Origin: Pseudomonas oryzicola
GTDB taxonomy: Bacteria; Pseudomonadota; Gammaproteobacteria; Pseudomonadales; Pseudomonadaceae
Direction of reading: 5' to 3'
Length of the DNA stretch: 64,000 nt
NCBI RefSeq assembly: GCF_014269185.2
Contig: NZ_JABWRZ020000003.1
Location: 1-64,000 of the forward strand
Below the pieces are notes generated by a model. The model was given only the letters and a program-made list of their open reading frames with translations, searched no databases and was not told the DNA's origin. The first letter of the stretch is position 1. Each line of letters opens with the position of its first letter. The position numbers and the translations under genes are program-made. This document shows positions 1 through 9,413 of this stretch, piece after piece.

Positions 1-115
1 CCGCCGGAGATTTCAAGGCATGAGCCGCTTCTTACATCCTGCAACGCTCTATCCCACAGCCCCCCTGCCATCCTCTGCCATACTCCGCCGTACACAGTTT
101 GAAATAGTCACCCGA

Positions 116-144
116 TTGAATCAGCACGGCCGGCACCTTATATA
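116..144 (+). promoter_or_regulatory. Putative sigma-70 promoter of htpX
   Basis: A TTGAAT box at 116-121 and a TATATA box at 139-144 are separated by 17 bases, and lie about 45 bases before the htpX start. Seen in sequence; function inferred. Nothing gene-like is visible in 1-115. Confidence 0.5.
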
Positions 145-189
145 CCCCGCAGTAAGCGACAACTCATCCGTCAGGAGAACGTAACAACC

Positions 190-1077
190 ATGATGCGCAT
201 TCTGTTGTTTGTAGCCACCAACCTTGCGGTGGTGCTGGTTGCAAGCATTACCCTGAGCCTGTTCGGTTTCAACGGGTTCATTGCCGCCAACGGGGTCGAC
301 CTGAACCTCAGCAGCCTGCTGGTGTTCTGCGCCGTGTTCGGCTTTGCCGGCTCCCTCGTCTCGCTGTTCATCTCCAAGTGGATGGCGAAGATGACCACCG
401 GCACCCAGATCATCAGCCAGCCGCGCACCCGCCACGAGCAGTGGTTGTTGCAAACGGTCGAGGAGCTGTCCCGCGAGGCCGGGATCAAGATGCCCGAGGT
501 GGGCATTTTCCCAGCCTACGAGGCCAACGCCTTCGCCACCGGCTGGAACCGCAACGACGCGCTGGTCGCGGTGTCGCAGGGCTTGCTGGAGCGCTTCTCG
601 CCCGATGAGGTACGCGCGGTACTGGCCCACGAGATCGGCCACGTGGCGAACGGCGACATGGTCACCCTGGCGCTGGTTCAAGGCGTGGTCAACACCTTCG
701 TGATGTTCTTCGCACGCATCATTGGCAACTTCGTCGACAAGGTCATCTTCAAGAACGAAGAAGGCCAGGGCATCGCCTATTACGTGGCGACCATCGTTGC
801 CGAACTGGTCCTCGGCATCCTGGCCAGCATGATCGTGATGTGGTTCTCGCGCCGCCGCGAATACCGCGCCGACGAAGCCGGTGCACAGCTGGCCGGTACT
901 GCAGCGATGATCGGCGCCCTGCAACGCCTGCGCGTGGAGCAAGGCCTGCCAGTGCACATGCCTGATACCTTGAAGGCTTTCGGCATCAATGGCGGCCTCA
1001 AGCACGGCCTGGCTGGCCTGCTGATGAGCCACCCGCCGCTGGAAGACCGCATCGAGGCCCTGCGCCGTCGCGGTTGA
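190..1077 (+). CDS. htpX: Membrane zinc metalloprotease HtpX
   Basis: 295 aa, the normal size for HtpX, a heat-shock inner-membrane M48 endopeptidase that helps FtsH degrade misfolded membrane proteins. Two N-terminal hydrophobic segments (about residues 4-25 and 38-58) precede the zinc motif HEIGH at residues 147-151. Two more hydrophobic segments (about 155-180 and 195-220) follow, and [10 protein letters not shown] supplies the third zinc ligand. The start is the first of two tandem ATGs behind AGGAG. The gene stands alone with its own promoter-like boxes and a strong terminator. Identity is secure; heat-shock control is family knowledge, and I see no clear sigma-32 site. Confidence 0.97.
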   Translation: MMRILLFVATNLAVVLVASITLSLFGFNGFIAANGVDLNLSSLLVFCAVFGFAGSLVSLFISKWMAKMTTGTQIISQPRTRHEQWLLQTVEELSREAGIKMPEVGIFPAYEANAFATGWNRNDALVAVSQGLLERFSPDEVRAVLAHEIGHVANGDMVTLALVQGVVNTFVMFFARIIGNFVDKVIFKNEEGQGIAYYVATIVAELVLGILASMIVMWFSRRREYRADEAGAQLAGTAAMIGALQRLRVEQGLPVHMPDTLKAFGINGGLKHGLAGLLMSHPPLEDRIEALRRRG

Positions 1078-1092
1078 TCCAACCGGTAAAAC

Positions 1093-1121
1093 AAAAGGGC
1101 GACTGCGGTCGCCCTTTTTTT
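1093..1121 (+). terminator. Rho-independent terminator after htpX
   Basis: An 11-bp perfect stem (1093-1103 with 1108-1118) with a 4-base loop runs into a T tract. Confidence 0.9.
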
Positions 1122-1131
1122 GTACACCTGT

Positions 1132-1231
1132 GCCGGCCTCTTCGCGGGTAAACCCGCTCCTACAGGTTCACCACACACCTTGAGGATTGTGCAGTACCTG
1201 TGGGAGCGGGTTCACCCGCGAAAGGGCCGGT
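1132..1231. repeat. Inverted pair of REP elements
   Basis: Two copies of the P. putida-type 35-bp REP in opposite orientation, 1132-1166 and 1197-1231. Each has a core GCGGG...CCCGC palindrome and a flanking GGCC(T/C) arm. They lie between htpX and the end of tpm. Confidence 0.9.
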
Positions 1232-1247
1232 GCAGGCTACACACCTG

Positions 1248-1898
1248 TCAGCGGCTGACCCGATAAACCCGCTCCAACAAACTCGATACCCCGGCCTGCG
1301 AAAACTTCGGGCTTTCTTCAATCACCTCCACAGCCTCCAGCTCATCCACCTGCCATCCGGCAAATCCCTGCCTCAGCTCCTCATCCCCCACCGAAAACGG
1401 CGGCCCGCCCAGCAAAGCCTGGTCATAATCCAGAGTCACCACCAACCCCTGGCAACCCGCCGGCAGCAAGCCCGACAACAGCTGCATGTAAGCCACACGC
1501 ATCTGCGGCGGCAAGGCAATCAACGCCGCCCGGTCATACAGCCCCGCGCAATCGCCAATATCCTCGACCTTCAACGCAAAGAAATCCCCACACCAGAGCT
1601 CAACGTCACCACTGCGCCAAACTTCGAAAACCCCGCGCTGTTGCACCTCGGCTTCAAGCCCATGCTCACGGAAGAATGCCTCCACCGCTTGCCGCGACAA
1701 CTCTACGCCCAACACGCGATACCCCTGCCCAGCCAGCCAGGCCAGGTCCAGGCTCTTGCCGCACAGCGGCACCAGCACGCGACTACCCGGCAGCCGCTGC
1801 AGCTGTGACCAATACTTTTGCAGGTAGGGGTTCACCTGCGCCTGATGAAAACCGATCTGGTTGTCGGCCCACCGCTGCTGCCAGAACGCTGGCTCCAT
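1248..1898 (-). CDS. tpm: Thiopurine S-methyltransferase
   Basis: 216 aa, the exact length usual for bacterial TPMT, an SAM-dependent methyltransferase that methylates thiopurines and, in pseudomonads, selenium and tellurium species. The SAM motif region is VLVPLCGKSLDLAWLAGQG near residues 43-61, with the GVELS acidic-loop motif just after it. ATG at 1898 is chosen because GGGAG lies 5 bases upstream; an in-frame GTG at 1904 is less likely. Cytoplasmic, monocistronic, divergent from the dioxygenase gene. Confidence 0.96.
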   Translation of the reverse strand: MEPAFWQQRWADNQIGFHQAQVNPYLQKYWSQLQRLPGSRVLVPLCGKSLDLAWLAGQGYRVLGVELSRQAVEAFFREHGLEAEVQQRGVFEVWRSGDVELWCGDFFALKVEDIGDCAGLYDRAALIALPPQMRVAYMQLLSGLLPAGCQGLVVTLDYDQALLGGPPFSVGDEELRQGFAGWQVDELEAVEVIEESPKFSQAGVSSLLERVYRVSR

Positions 1899-1999
1899 GA
1901 TCACTCCCGATTTTTAGATGATTTACCAGTAAAACTTGGTTTGGATTTCGATGTGTAGGTGTTCGAAGATGAATACATCTTAACCACCAGGACCCCGCC

Positions 2000-2767
2000 A
2001 TGCTGCCCAGCCTGTTCATTTCCCATGGTTCCCCCATGCTCGCCCTGCAACCCGGGGCCAGCGGGCCGGCATTGGCCGGGCTGGCCAACAGCCTGGCGCG
2101 GCCGAAAGCGATCGTGGTGGTATCGGCGCACTGGGAAAGCCGCGAACTGCTGGTGACCGGCAGTGAACGGCCCGAGACGTGGCATGACTTCTACGGTTTC
2201 CCACAGGCCCTGTATGCCGTGCAATACCCGGCACCGGGAGAGCCCGCCCTTGCCGGACAGGCCTGCGCCCTGCTGACCGCTGCCGGGTTGCCGGCCCGGC
2301 TGGACCCGCAACGCCCGTTCGACCACGGCGCCTGGGTACCGCTGTCGCTGATGTACCCGGATGCAAGCATCCCTGTGGTGCAGGTTTCGCTGCCCAGCCA
2401 TTTGGGGCCGGCATTGCAACTCAAGGTGGGCCAGGCGCTGGCGAGCCTGCGTGACCAGGGCGTACTGCTGATCGGCTCGGGCAGCATTACCCACAGCCTG
2501 GGCGAACTGGACTGGCACGCCGGGCCGGAAGTGATCGAGCCTTGGGCGCGAGTGTTCAGGGATTGGGTAGTGGAAAAGCTGCAAGTGGATGACCAGGCAG
2601 CGCTGCTGGACTACCGGCAGCAAGCGCCGAATGCGGTGCGCAACCATCCCAGCGATGAGCACTTCCTGCCGCTGTTCTTTGCCCTTGGGGCGGGGGGCAA
2701 ATTTGCGGTGGTGCACCAGGGGTTCACCCTGGGGGCCCTGGGAATGGACATTTATCGGTTCGACTGA
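2000..2767 (+). CDS. ygiD: 4,5-DOPA dioxygenase-like extradiol (LigB family) enzyme
   Basis: 255 aa protein of the DODA/YgiD family, zinc- or iron-dependent class III extradiol ring-cleavage enzymes. Visible metal and active-site histidines lie in LFISHGSP (residues 6-13), VVSAHWES (about 40-47), FDHGAWVPL and the C-terminal NHPSDEHFLPL motif. E. coli YgiD opens L-DOPA, but the natural substrate is uncertain. Divergent from tpm across about 100 bases with no strong shared operator visible. Confidence 0.9.
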   Translation: MLPSLFISHGSPMLALQPGASGPALAGLANSLARPKAIVVVSAHWESRELLVTGSERPETWHDFYGFPQALYAVQYPAPGEPALAGQACALLTAAGLPARLDPQRPFDHGAWVPLSLMYPDASIPVVQVSLPSHLGPALQLKVGQALASLRDQGVLLIGSGSITHSLGELDWHAGPEVIEPWARVFRDWVVEKLQVDDQAALLDYRQQAPNAVRNHPSDEHFLPLFFALGAGGKFAVVHQGFTLGALGMDIYRFD

Positions 2768-2781
2768 AGTACGCCGGGAGC

Positions 2782-2812
2782 GCGCTGCGCCCCTTCGCGA
2801 CACAAGGTCTGC
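2782..2812 (-). repeat. Type-2 intergenic repeat copy
   Basis: Reverse-oriented copy of the GCGGCCTTGTGTCGCGA-type repeat that recurs at 8507, 26271, 38703 and 62928. Confidence 0.55.
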
Positions 2813-2839
2813 AAAACAGCCCCAAGATGGTACAGGCAA

Positions 2840-2872
2840 AAAAATCCCCGACCTAGGCCGGGGATTTTTTCA
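2840..2872. terminator. Bidirectional terminator between convergent genes
   Basis: AAAAAATCCCCG and CGGGGATTTTTT arms form a symmetric hairpin with A/T runs on both sides, between the dioxygenase and helicase genes. Confidence 0.9.
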
Positions 2873-2883
2873 TTGCGCCAGGA

Positions 2884-4563
2884 TCAATCCTCGCGGTAGC
2901 GACGCAGCTTCAGCTGCTTGCCAGCCACGCGGGTGTCCTTGAGCTTGGACAGCAGCTTCTCCAGGCCGTCTTCCGGCAGCTCGACCAGGCTGAAGCTGTC
3001 GCGCACCTGGATGCGGCCGATGGCGTCACGGGCCAGGCCACCCTCGTTGAGGATCGCGCCGAGCAGGTTCTTGGCAGCGATACCATCACGGGCACCCAGG
3101 GCGGTACGGCAACGCACACGGCCTTCGGCCAGCGGCATCGGCGCACGGCGCTCACGGTCACCACGCTCCGGACGTTCGCCACGCTCACCACGCTCAGCGC
3201 TGCGCTCACGCGGGGTGAAGCTTGGCACCAGCGGTTGCTCACGCTCGACTGCAGCCAGGTCCAGCGCCTGGCCATTGGTGGCCTTGCGCAGCAGGGCGGC
3301 AGCCAGGGCACGCGCGCTGCAACCCAGGTCGTTGGTCAGGCGGTCGAACAGCTCGCCATGGGTGGCTTCGGCTTCGGCTACCAACGGCGCCAGGCTCGAA
3401 GTCAGCTTCTTGATGCGGGCATCCAGCACGGCCTGGGCATTCGGCAGGCGCGCTTCGGCCACCTTCTGCCCGGTAACACGCTCGATGACCTGCAGCATGC
3501 GGCGCTCACGCGGAGTCACCAGCAGCAGTGCACGGCCATCGCGACCGGCGCGGCCGGTACGGCCGATACGGTGCACGTAGGACTCCGGGTCGTACGGCAT
3601 GTCGACGTTGAACACGTGGGTGATGCGCGGTACGTCCAGGCCACGGGCGGCAACGTCGGTGGCGACGACGATGTCCAGGCGGCCATCCTTGAGCGAGTCG
3701 ATGACACGCTCACGCTGGTTCTGGGCGATGTCGCCGTTCAGCGCAGCAGCCTTGTAGCCCTTGGCTTCCAGCGCGGCGGCCAGGTCCAGGGTGGCTTGCT
3801 TGGTACGCACGAAGGCGATCAGCGCGTCGAACTCTTCCACTTCCAGCAGACGCAGCACAGCCGGGATCTTCTGGTCGGCGTGGACCATCAGGTGGGCCTG
3901 CTCGATCGCGGTGACGGTCTGGGTCTTGCTCTGGATCTTGACGTGCTTGGGCTCGCGCAGGTGACGCTCGGCGATCGAGCGGATCGACGACGGCAGGGTA
4001 GCGGAGAACAGCACGGTCTGGCGGCTGGCCGGGATGGCATCGAAGATCACTTCGAGGTCGTCCATGAAGCCCAGCTTGAGCATCTCGTCGGCTTCGTCCA
4101 GGACCAGGTACTGCACGGTGGACAGCACCTTTTCGTCACGGCGCAGGTGGTCGCACAGGCGGCCCGGAGTGGCCACGACGATTTGCGCGCCATTGCGGAT
4201 CGCACGCAGTTGTGGGCCCATCGGGGCACCACCATAGACGGCGACCACGTTCACGCCCGGCATCTGCTTGGCGTAGGTTTCGAAAGCGGTAGCAACTTGC
4301 AGCGCCAACTCACGGGTTGGCGCCAGGATCAGGGCTTGCGGTTCGCGCTTGCTCACATCGATCTTGTTGAGGATCGGCAGGGCGAAGGCAGCGGTCTTGC
4401 CGGTGCCCGTCTGCGCCTGGCCGATCATGTCGTGACCGGCGAGGATGATCGGGATCGATTGTTGCTGAATGGCGGACGGCTCTTCGTAGCCGGTCGCCAG
4501 AACGGCAGCAACAATGTTCGGATTGAGATCGAGAGCGGCGAAGCCGCCGGTTTCCTGGGTCAT
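2884..4563 (-). CDS. deaD: DEAD-box ATP-dependent RNA helicase (DeaD/CsdA type)
   Basis: 559 aa from ATG 4563, which follows AGAGGC. Motif I AQTGTGKT, motif Ia PTRELA, motif II DEAD, motif III SAT and motif VI HRIGRTGRAGR are all present, so this is a full helicase core. An Arg/Glu/Gly-rich linker (ERSAERGERGERPERGDRER) leads to a C-terminal DbpA-like RNA-binding domain. The family unwinds structured RNA in ribosome assembly, cold adaptation and mRNA decay. An upstream in-frame start at 4614 would add 17 residues but lacks a good ribosome site. The long upstream region is described separately. Confidence 0.95.
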   Translation of the reverse strand: MTQETGGFAALDLNPNIVAAVLATGYEEPSAIQQQSIPIILAGHDMIGQAQTGTGKTAAFALPILNKIDVSKREPQALILAPTRELALQVATAFETYAKQMPGVNVVAVYGGAPMGPQLRAIRNGAQIVVATPGRLCDHLRRDEKVLSTVQYLVLDEADEMLKLGFMDDLEVIFDAIPASRQTVLFSATLPSSIRSIAERHLREPKHVKIQSKTQTVTAIEQAHLMVHADQKIPAVLRLLEVEEFDALIAFVRTKQATLDLAAALEAKGYKAAALNGDIAQNQRERVIDSLKDGRLDIVVATDVAARGLDVPRITHVFNVDMPYDPESYVHRIGRTGRAGRDGRALLLVTPRERRMLQVIERVTGQKVAEARLPNAQAVLDARIKKLTSSLAPLVAEAEATHGELFDRLTNDLGCSARALAAALLRKATNGQALDLAAVEREQPLVPSFTPRERSAERGERGERPERGDRERRAPMPLAEGRVRCRTALGARDGIAAKNLLGAILNEGGLARDAIGRIQVRDSFSLVELPEDGLEKLLSKLKDTRVAGKQLKLRRYRED

Positions 4564-4881
4564 GGGTCTGCCTCTAGGTGCATCCGCAAAGACCCATGCT
4601 CCAAAGCTGCACAAGCCATGAAAGACCGACAGGTCACCCAGGCAGCTTTGGCGGCGGGGATTTGCGAAAACGATTGAAAAAGAAAACTTGGGAAAGTCCG
4701 CCTAGCGGACGTGCAGCCGAAGCTGGACTCGGAGGGTTTGCACCACCTGATTTTGCGGTCCGCTAAAAGACCGGCGCGTACTATACCCGAAATGGTGCAA
4801 AGACGTGAGGAATATTTTCAGGGTGCCTGGCCAGTGTCGGGCCATCAGCAATGTGCGGCTGAAACGATTCCTGTCTGCGAT
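4564..4881 (-). promoter_or_regulatory. Long 5' leader and promoter region of deaD
   Basis: No gene is visible. On the minus strand a TATAGT -10-like box (complement of 4779-4784) would give a leader of about 210 bases. The leader holds a perfect hairpin GTCCGC-tag-GCGGAC (4696-4710) followed on the minus strand by a pyrimidine/T-rich stretch, which looks like an attenuator. Long leaders are known for E. coli csdA mRNA; control here is inferred. Confidence 0.45.
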
Positions 4882-4885
4882 ACCG

Positions 4886-4984
4886 CGTCGTCTGTTTCGC
4901 GGGCACGCCCGCTCCCACAGGATACTCACCGCCCTTGAGCACAATGATATTCCTGTGGGAGCGGGCGTGCCCGCGAAGAAGCCA
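4886..4984. repeat. Inverted pair of REP elements
   Basis: Opposed REP copies at 4886-4921 and 4952-4984, downstream of the spermidine-synthase-like gene. Confidence 0.9.
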
Positions 4985-4986
4985 AC

Positions 4987-5742
4987 TCAGGTAGCCGGGC
5001 GAATCTCGCGGATCAGCCCCTCGAGGCTGTACCCCAGGCGCGGCGCCAGCGCCTCGGCCCGGGCTTTCAGCCCATCCAGGTCCAGCGTCTGCTCCAGGTC
5101 CGCCGGCACCAGCAGGATCACATTGCCCTCCTTCACCGGCAGCTCCCAGTAATGCCGGTGGTACAACCCGCGCAGCAACGCCGCGCCCAGCGGCTTGCCG
5201 TCGTCGGTGGCCCACTGGTTGATCACCAGCCAGCCGCCGGGGTTGAGCTGCTGCTGGCAGCTTTCCAGGAAATTCCACGCCAGGTGCCCTACCCCCGGCC
5301 CGTGGTCGGTGTACAGGTCGACGAACAGCAGGTCGGCCTTTTCCGCCGTGGGTAGCAGCTCCAGGGCATCACCGATGCGTACATACAAACGCGGGTCGTC
5401 GTCCAGGCCTAGGTATTCCATGGCCAGGCGCGGCACATCCGGGCGCAGCTCGATGGCCTCGATGTCGTCCAGCGGCAGGAACTTCATGCACGCCTGGGTC
5501 AGCGTGCCGGCGCCCAGGCCGAGAAACAGCGCGCTTTCCGGCTGCGCATGGCACAACGCCCCAACCAGCATGGCGCGGGTATAGTCGTACTCCAGCCAGC
5601 TGGGGTCGGCGGTGAACACGCAGCTCTGCTCGATCGCATCGCCAAACTCCAGAAAGCGGTAGTCGTCGACTTCATACACGCTGATGACGCCAAAGGCATC
5701 TTCCACCCGTGCCAGTAGCCGCTCTTGCCGTTCCGTCGTCAT
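4987..5742 (-). CDS. Spermidine synthase-like methyltransferase-fold protein
   Basis: 251 aa from ATG 5742. A Rossmann fold of the spermidine synthase/SAM-methyltransferase superfamily is visible: ALFLGLGAGTLTQ glycine-rich loop, IEAIELRPDV acidic strand, and LLFVDLYTDHGPG in the active-site region. It is shorter than SpeE (about 285 aa) and lacks an obvious N-terminal beta domain, so polyamine synthesis should not be assumed. The reading frame stays open well upstream, opposite the DAHP synthase gene; that part is a shadow. Divergent from the DAHP synthase gene. Confidence 0.8.
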   Translation of the reverse strand: MTTERQERLLARVEDAFGVISVYEVDDYRFLEFGDAIEQSCVFTADPSWLEYDYTRAMLVGALCHAQPESALFLGLGAGTLTQACMKFLPLDDIEAIELRPDVPRLAMEYLGLDDDPRLYVRIGDALELLPTAEKADLLFVDLYTDHGPGVGHLAWNFLESCQQQLNPGGWLVINQWATDDGKPLGAALLRGLYHRHYWELPVKEGNVILLVPADLEQTLDLDGLKARAEALAPRLGYSLEGLIREIRPAT

Positions 5743-5859
5743 GTTCACCACCCATCCCGCGCAAAAACGCGCATTGTCCGCCAACACCCTTGATGCAACA
5801 AGCACAGCGCCAACTGTTACCATGGCCCATAGCCTACAACCGACCAGATCGAGCCCGAG

Positions 5860-7206
5860 ATGAACCAACCGTGGAGCCCTGACAGCTGGCGCGCCCTGCC
5901 GATCCAGCAGCAACCGACCTACCCCGACGCCGCGCACCTGCTGAAGGTCGAACAGACCTTGGCCAGCTATCCGCCGCTGGTGTTCGCGGGCGAAGCGCGC
6001 GAGCTGCGCCGGCAATTTGCCGAAGTCACCGAAGGCCGCGCCTTCCTGCTGCAGGGCGGCGATTGCGCCGAGAGCTTCGCCGAGTTCTCGGCGGCGAAAA
6101 TCCGCGACACCTTCAAGGTGCTGCTGCAGATGGCCATCGTCATGACCTTCGCTGCCGGCTGCCCGGTGGTGAAGGTCGGGCGCATGGCCGGACAGTTCGC
6201 CAAGCCACGCTCCTCGGGCGATGAAACCATCGGCGACATCACCCTGCCGGCCTACCGCGGCGACATTGTCAACGGCATCGGTTTCGACGCCAAGAGCCGC
6301 ATCCCCGACCCGGAACGCCTGCTGCAGGCCTACCACCAGGCCACCGCCAGCCTCAACCTGCTGCGGGCCTTCGCCCAGGGCGGGTTTGCCGACCTGCACC
6401 AGGTGCACAAATGGAACCTGGACTTCATCGCCAACTCGGCGCTGGCGGACAAGTACCACCAGCTGGCCAACCGCATCGATGAAACCCTGGCGTTCATGCG
6501 CGCCTGCGGCCTGGACAGTGCGCCGCAACTGCGCGAAACCAGCTTCTTCACCGCCCACGAAGCACTGCTGCTGAACTACGAAGAAGCGTTCGTGCGCCAG
6601 GACAGCCTGACCGGCGACTACTACGACTGTTCGGCCCACATGCTGTGGATTGGCGACCGCACCCGCCAGCTGGACGGTGCCCATGTGGAGTTCCTGCGCG
6701 GCGTGCACAACCCCATCGGGGTCAAGGTTGGCCCCAGCATGAACCCCGAAGAGCTGATTCGCCTGATCGACACGCTGAACCCGGCCAACGACCCCGGGCG
6801 CCTGAACCTGATCGTGCGCATGGGTGCCGGCAAGGTCGGCGACCACCTGCCGGGGCTGATCCGCACGGTCGAGCGTGAGGGGCGCAAGGTGCTGTGGAGT
6901 TCCGACCCGATGCACGGCAATACCATCAAGGCCAGCAGTGGCTACAAGACCCGCGATTTCGCGCAGATCCTCGATGAGGTGAAGCAGTTCTTCCAGGTGC
7001 ACCAGGCCGAGGGCAGCCATGCCGGCGGCATCCACATCGAGATGACCGGGCAGAACGTGACCGAATGCATCGGCGGTGCCCGGCCGATTACCGAAGATGC
7101 GTTGTCGGACCGCTACCACACCCACTGCGACCCGCGGATGAATGCCGACCAGTCGCTGGAGCTGGCGTTCCTGATCGCCGAAACCCTCAAGCAGGTGCGA
7201 CGCTAG
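5860..7206 (+). CDS. aroF: Class II 3-deoxy-7-phosphoheptulonate synthase
   Basis: 448 aa, typical for the plant-type (class II) DAHP synthase that condenses PEP and erythrose 4-phosphate in the first step of the shikimate pathway. Motifs include [11 protein letters not shown] with the metal-binding Cys, [15 protein letters not shown], the WSSDPMHGN loop and [10 protein letters not shown] near the C-terminus. ATG lies after GAGCCCGAG. The chorismate synthase gene of the same pathway is also in this window (33.4-34.5 kb). The symbol is not uniform for class II enzymes. Confidence 0.95.
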   Translation: MNQPWSPDSWRALPIQQQPTYPDAAHLLKVEQTLASYPPLVFAGEARELRRQFAEVTEGRAFLLQGGDCAESFAEFSAAKIRDTFKVLLQMAIVMTFAAGCPVVKVGRMAGQFAKPRSSGDETIGDITLPAYRGDIVNGIGFDAKSRIPDPERLLQAYHQATASLNLLRAFAQGGFADLHQVHKWNLDFIANSALADKYHQLANRIDETLAFMRACGLDSAPQLRETSFFTAHEALLLNYEEAFVRQDSLTGDYYDCSAHMLWIGDRTRQLDGAHVEFLRGVHNPIGVKVGPSMNPEELIRLIDTLNPANDPGRLNLIVRMGAGKVGDHLPGLIRTVEREGRKVLWSSDPMHGNTIKASSGYKTRDFAQILDEVKQFFQVHQAEGSHAGGIHIEMTGQNVTECIGGARPITEDALSDRYHTHCDPRMNADQSLELAFLIAETLKQVRR

Positions 7207-7210
7207 AAGC

Positions 7211-7300
7211 ATTCGCGGGTGCGCCCGCCGCCACAGGTGCAGTACAGCTCTTGAAGGCTGTCGGCATCCTGCGGGAGCGGGTGAACCCGCGAAACGGCCA
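7211..7300. repeat. Degenerate inverted REP pair
   Basis: REP-like cores at 7211-7237 and 7268-7300 in opposite orientation, between DAHP synthase and the DUF1127 gene. Confidence 0.75.
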
Positions 7301-7323
7301 GTGAGTAGCGCAGACGACCTGGC

Positions 7324-7542
7324 TCATTTACGCAGCGGATCATCCCAGAAATGCCGCTCGGCCTCTTGCTGGATGTCGGCCCGGCTCAGCCCCAGGTCGT
7401 GCAGGGTCGCATCGCTGAGGCTGGCCAGCTGCTGGCGCTGACGGTATAGCTGCAGCCACCGCGCCATCTGGTGTACGGCCGCAGGCCACAGGTGGTTCAG
7501 GGAAAAGGCAGGTTGCTGGATGCTGCTGACATGACCTTTCAT
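7324..7542 (-). CDS. DUF1127 small protein
   Basis: 72 aa. The C-terminal half, LYRQRQQLASLSDATLHDLG followed by LSRADIQQEAERHFW, is a textbook DUF1127 domain, a short basic alpha-helical motif. Some members bind RNA or help phosphate and carbon metabolism in alphaproteobacteria, but the function here is unknown. GGAGGG precedes the ATG. Divergent from a LysR gene 96 bases away, which may control it. Confidence 0.85.
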   Translation of the reverse strand: MKGHVSSIQQPAFSLNHLWPAAVHQMARWLQLYRQRQQLASLSDATLHDLGLSRADIQQEAERHFWDDPLRK

Positions 7543-7638
7543 CGTGAAGCCCTCCGTGTTGATGGCTCCAGTCTGCTGTCAGGCATAAGATCAATCCAAC
7601 GAATGTTTCTGATGCCATGCATCTCGGAGATTGATGCA

Positions 7639-8490
7639 ATGACCCAGTACCAGAGCCTCGACGCCGACGTATTGCGCACCTTTGTCGCCATCGCCGAGCA
7701 AGGTGGCTTCACCCGGGCCGGCGAGGTGGTCAACCGCACCCAGTCGGCGGTAAGCATGCAGATGAAACGCCTGGAAGAAGACATCCTGCAACGCCAGCTG
7801 TTCGAGCGCGACGGTCGCCAGGTGCGGCTGACCGCCGAAGGCCAGGTGCTGCTGGGGTATGCCCGGCGTATCCTCAAGCTGCACGGCGAAGTGTTCAATA
7901 CCCTGCGCATGCCACACATGGTCGGGATGGTCCGTATCGGCACGCCGGACGACTACGCCATGCGCTTCCTGCCGACCATCTTGTCGAGCTTTGCCCAGGC
8001 CTACCCGCTGGTACAGGTAGAGGTGCATTGCGAGTCGTCCAAACAACTGATGCTGCGCCAGGACCTGGACCTGACCATCGTTACCCGCGAGCCGGGCAAC
8101 GAGATTGGCCAGCTGTTGCGCCAGGAACGTCTGGTATGGGCCGCCGCCGAAGGTTTCTGTCCACAGGAGCAACGGCCGATCCCGCTGGCGTTGTTCAACA
8201 GTGACTGCTTCTGCCGGGCGTGGACCTGCAATGCCCTGGAAGCCCAGGGCATCGATTACCGCATCGCCTACACCAGCCCGAGCCTGGCGGCGATTTTTGC
8301 CATCGTCACGGCCGGGCTGGCGGTAACCGCTCAGTTGCAGAGCCTGATTGGCGGGAACCTGCGCATCCTGGGCGAGAGCGAAGGGTTGCCGCAGTTGCCG
8401 GTGGCCAATGTGATGCTGGTGCGCAGCACGCAGAGCGCGTCGCCGATCACCGATTGCATGGCCGATTACATCGTCGAAGGGTTCAAGTGA
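7639..8490 (+). CDS. LysR-family transcriptional regulator
   Basis: 283 aa from ATG 7639 (CGGAGA 8 bases upstream). The N-terminal winged helix covers about residues 6-65, with LRTFVAIAEQGGFTRAGEVV and then RTQSAVSMQMKRLEED as the recognition helix. The periplasmic-binding-like effector domain follows from about residue 92. Divergent from the DUF1127 gene, the usual LysR arrangement. Effector unknown. An in-frame ATG at 7615 would add eight residues. Confidence 0.9.
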   Translation: MTQYQSLDADVLRTFVAIAEQGGFTRAGEVVNRTQSAVSMQMKRLEEDILQRQLFERDGRQVRLTAEGQVLLGYARRILKLHGEVFNTLRMPHMVGMVRIGTPDDYAMRFLPTILSSFAQAYPLVQVEVHCESSKQLMLRQDLDLTIVTREPGNEIGQLLRQERLVWAAAEGFCPQEQRPIPLALFNSDCFCRAWTCNALEAQGIDYRIAYTSPSLAAIFAIVTAGLAVTAQLQSLIGGNLRILGESEGLPQLPVANVMLVRSTQSASPITDCMADYIVEGFK

Positions 8491-8506
8491 ACCGGGGCTG
8501 CTGCCG

Positions 8507-8545
8507 GAGCGGCCTTGCGTCGCGATAGCGACGCAAAGCGGCCCC
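8507..8545. repeat. Type-2 intergenic repeat with hairpin
   Basis: GAGCGGCCTTGCGTCGCGA followed by the complementary TAGCGACGCAA arm and GCGGCCCC. The strong stem lies between convergent LysR and TauE genes, so it may also act as a terminator. Confidence 0.65.
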
Positions 8546-8551
8546 AAGCCC

Positions 8552-9301
8552 TCAAAGCTCGAATCCAAGCATCACCGCACACACCACCAGAAATACGCAG
8601 AACATCGTCCGCAGCGCCTTCTCCGGCAACGCATGGGCCAACTTCACGCCCCAGCTGATGCTGAGCAGGCCGCCCACCGCCAACGGGATACCCACGCCCC
8701 AGTCGACGCTGTGGTGCATCCCATAGGTGAGCAAGGTCACCAAGGTGCTCGGCGCCGCCAGGGCCAGCGACAACCCTTGCGCGACCACCTGGGTCGTGCC
8801 GAACACACTGGTCAGGATCGGCGTGGCCACCACCGCCCCGCCCACGCCGAACAAGCCACCCATGGTGCCGGCGAAGCTGCCCAGCACGCCCAGCCATGGC
8901 CAGGGGTGACGCAGCTCGGCGCTCGGCGGCGCAACTTTCATGAACATCCGCGCCACGTTCCACACCGCCAGGGCGACCAGAAAACCGACAAAGCCCAGAC
9001 GCATGGAATGCGCATCCAACCCCACCGCCCAGATCGACCCCAGCCAGGCGAACACGAAGCTGCACAGCGACAACGGCACCGCGTGGCGCAATTCGATACG
9101 GTTACGCTGGTGATAGCGCCACAGTGCCAGCAGCACGTTGGGTACCACCATCACCAGCGCCGTCCCCTGGGCCAGTTGCTGGTCCAGGCCAAACAGCACG
9201 CCCAGCGCCGGAATGGCGATCAACCCACCACCAATGCCAAACAGGCCACCCATGGTCCCCAGGGCAGCACCCAGCACGATATACAACACCCACTCGATCA
9301 T
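8552..9301 (-). CDS. TauE/SafE family membrane permease
   Basis: 249 aa with about eight hydrophobic segments. The family signature GTMGGLFGIGGG occurs near residue 15 and again as GTMGGLFGVGGA near residue 145, showing the internal duplication of TauE/SafE (DUF81) transporters. These move sulfur-containing or small organic anions such as sulfite or sulfoacetate; the substrate is unknown here. AGAGAGG precedes ATG 9301. Divergent from a LysR gene that probably controls it. Confidence 0.88.
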   Translation of the reverse strand: MIEWVLYIVLGAALGTMGGLFGIGGGLIAIPALGVLFGLDQQLAQGTALVMVVPNVLLALWRYHQRNRIELRHAVPLSLCSFVFAWLGSIWAVGLDAHSMRLGFVGFLVALAVWNVARMFMKVAPPSAELRHPWPWLGVLGSFAGTMGGLFGVGGAVVATPILTSVFGTTQVVAQGLSLALAAPSTLVTLLTYGMHHSVDWGVGIPLAVGGLLSISWGVKLAHALPEKALRTMFCVFLVVCAVMLGFEL

Positions 9302-9413
9302 CAGGGCCTCTCTGCCTGTACACACGATGCAAGCATGCTAACCACTGCGGGCTGGCGGGGAAACGCACAGCAGCGCACAATGGCTGTGCGTTATCCGCAT
9401 AAGCAAGGCAACC

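Noticed and set aside
1132..1231. REP pairs as CRISPR repeats
   Set aside because: Only two copies in opposite orientation with no regular spacers; no cas genes in the window.
3235..4677. 480-codon plus-strand open frame
   Set aside because: Antisense to the helicase gene.
5743..7212. N-terminal extension of the spermidine-synthase-like frame
   Set aside because: It lies opposite the DAHP synthase gene and reads as low-complexity, His/Gln/Val-rich antisense translation; ATG 5742 gives the family-like start.
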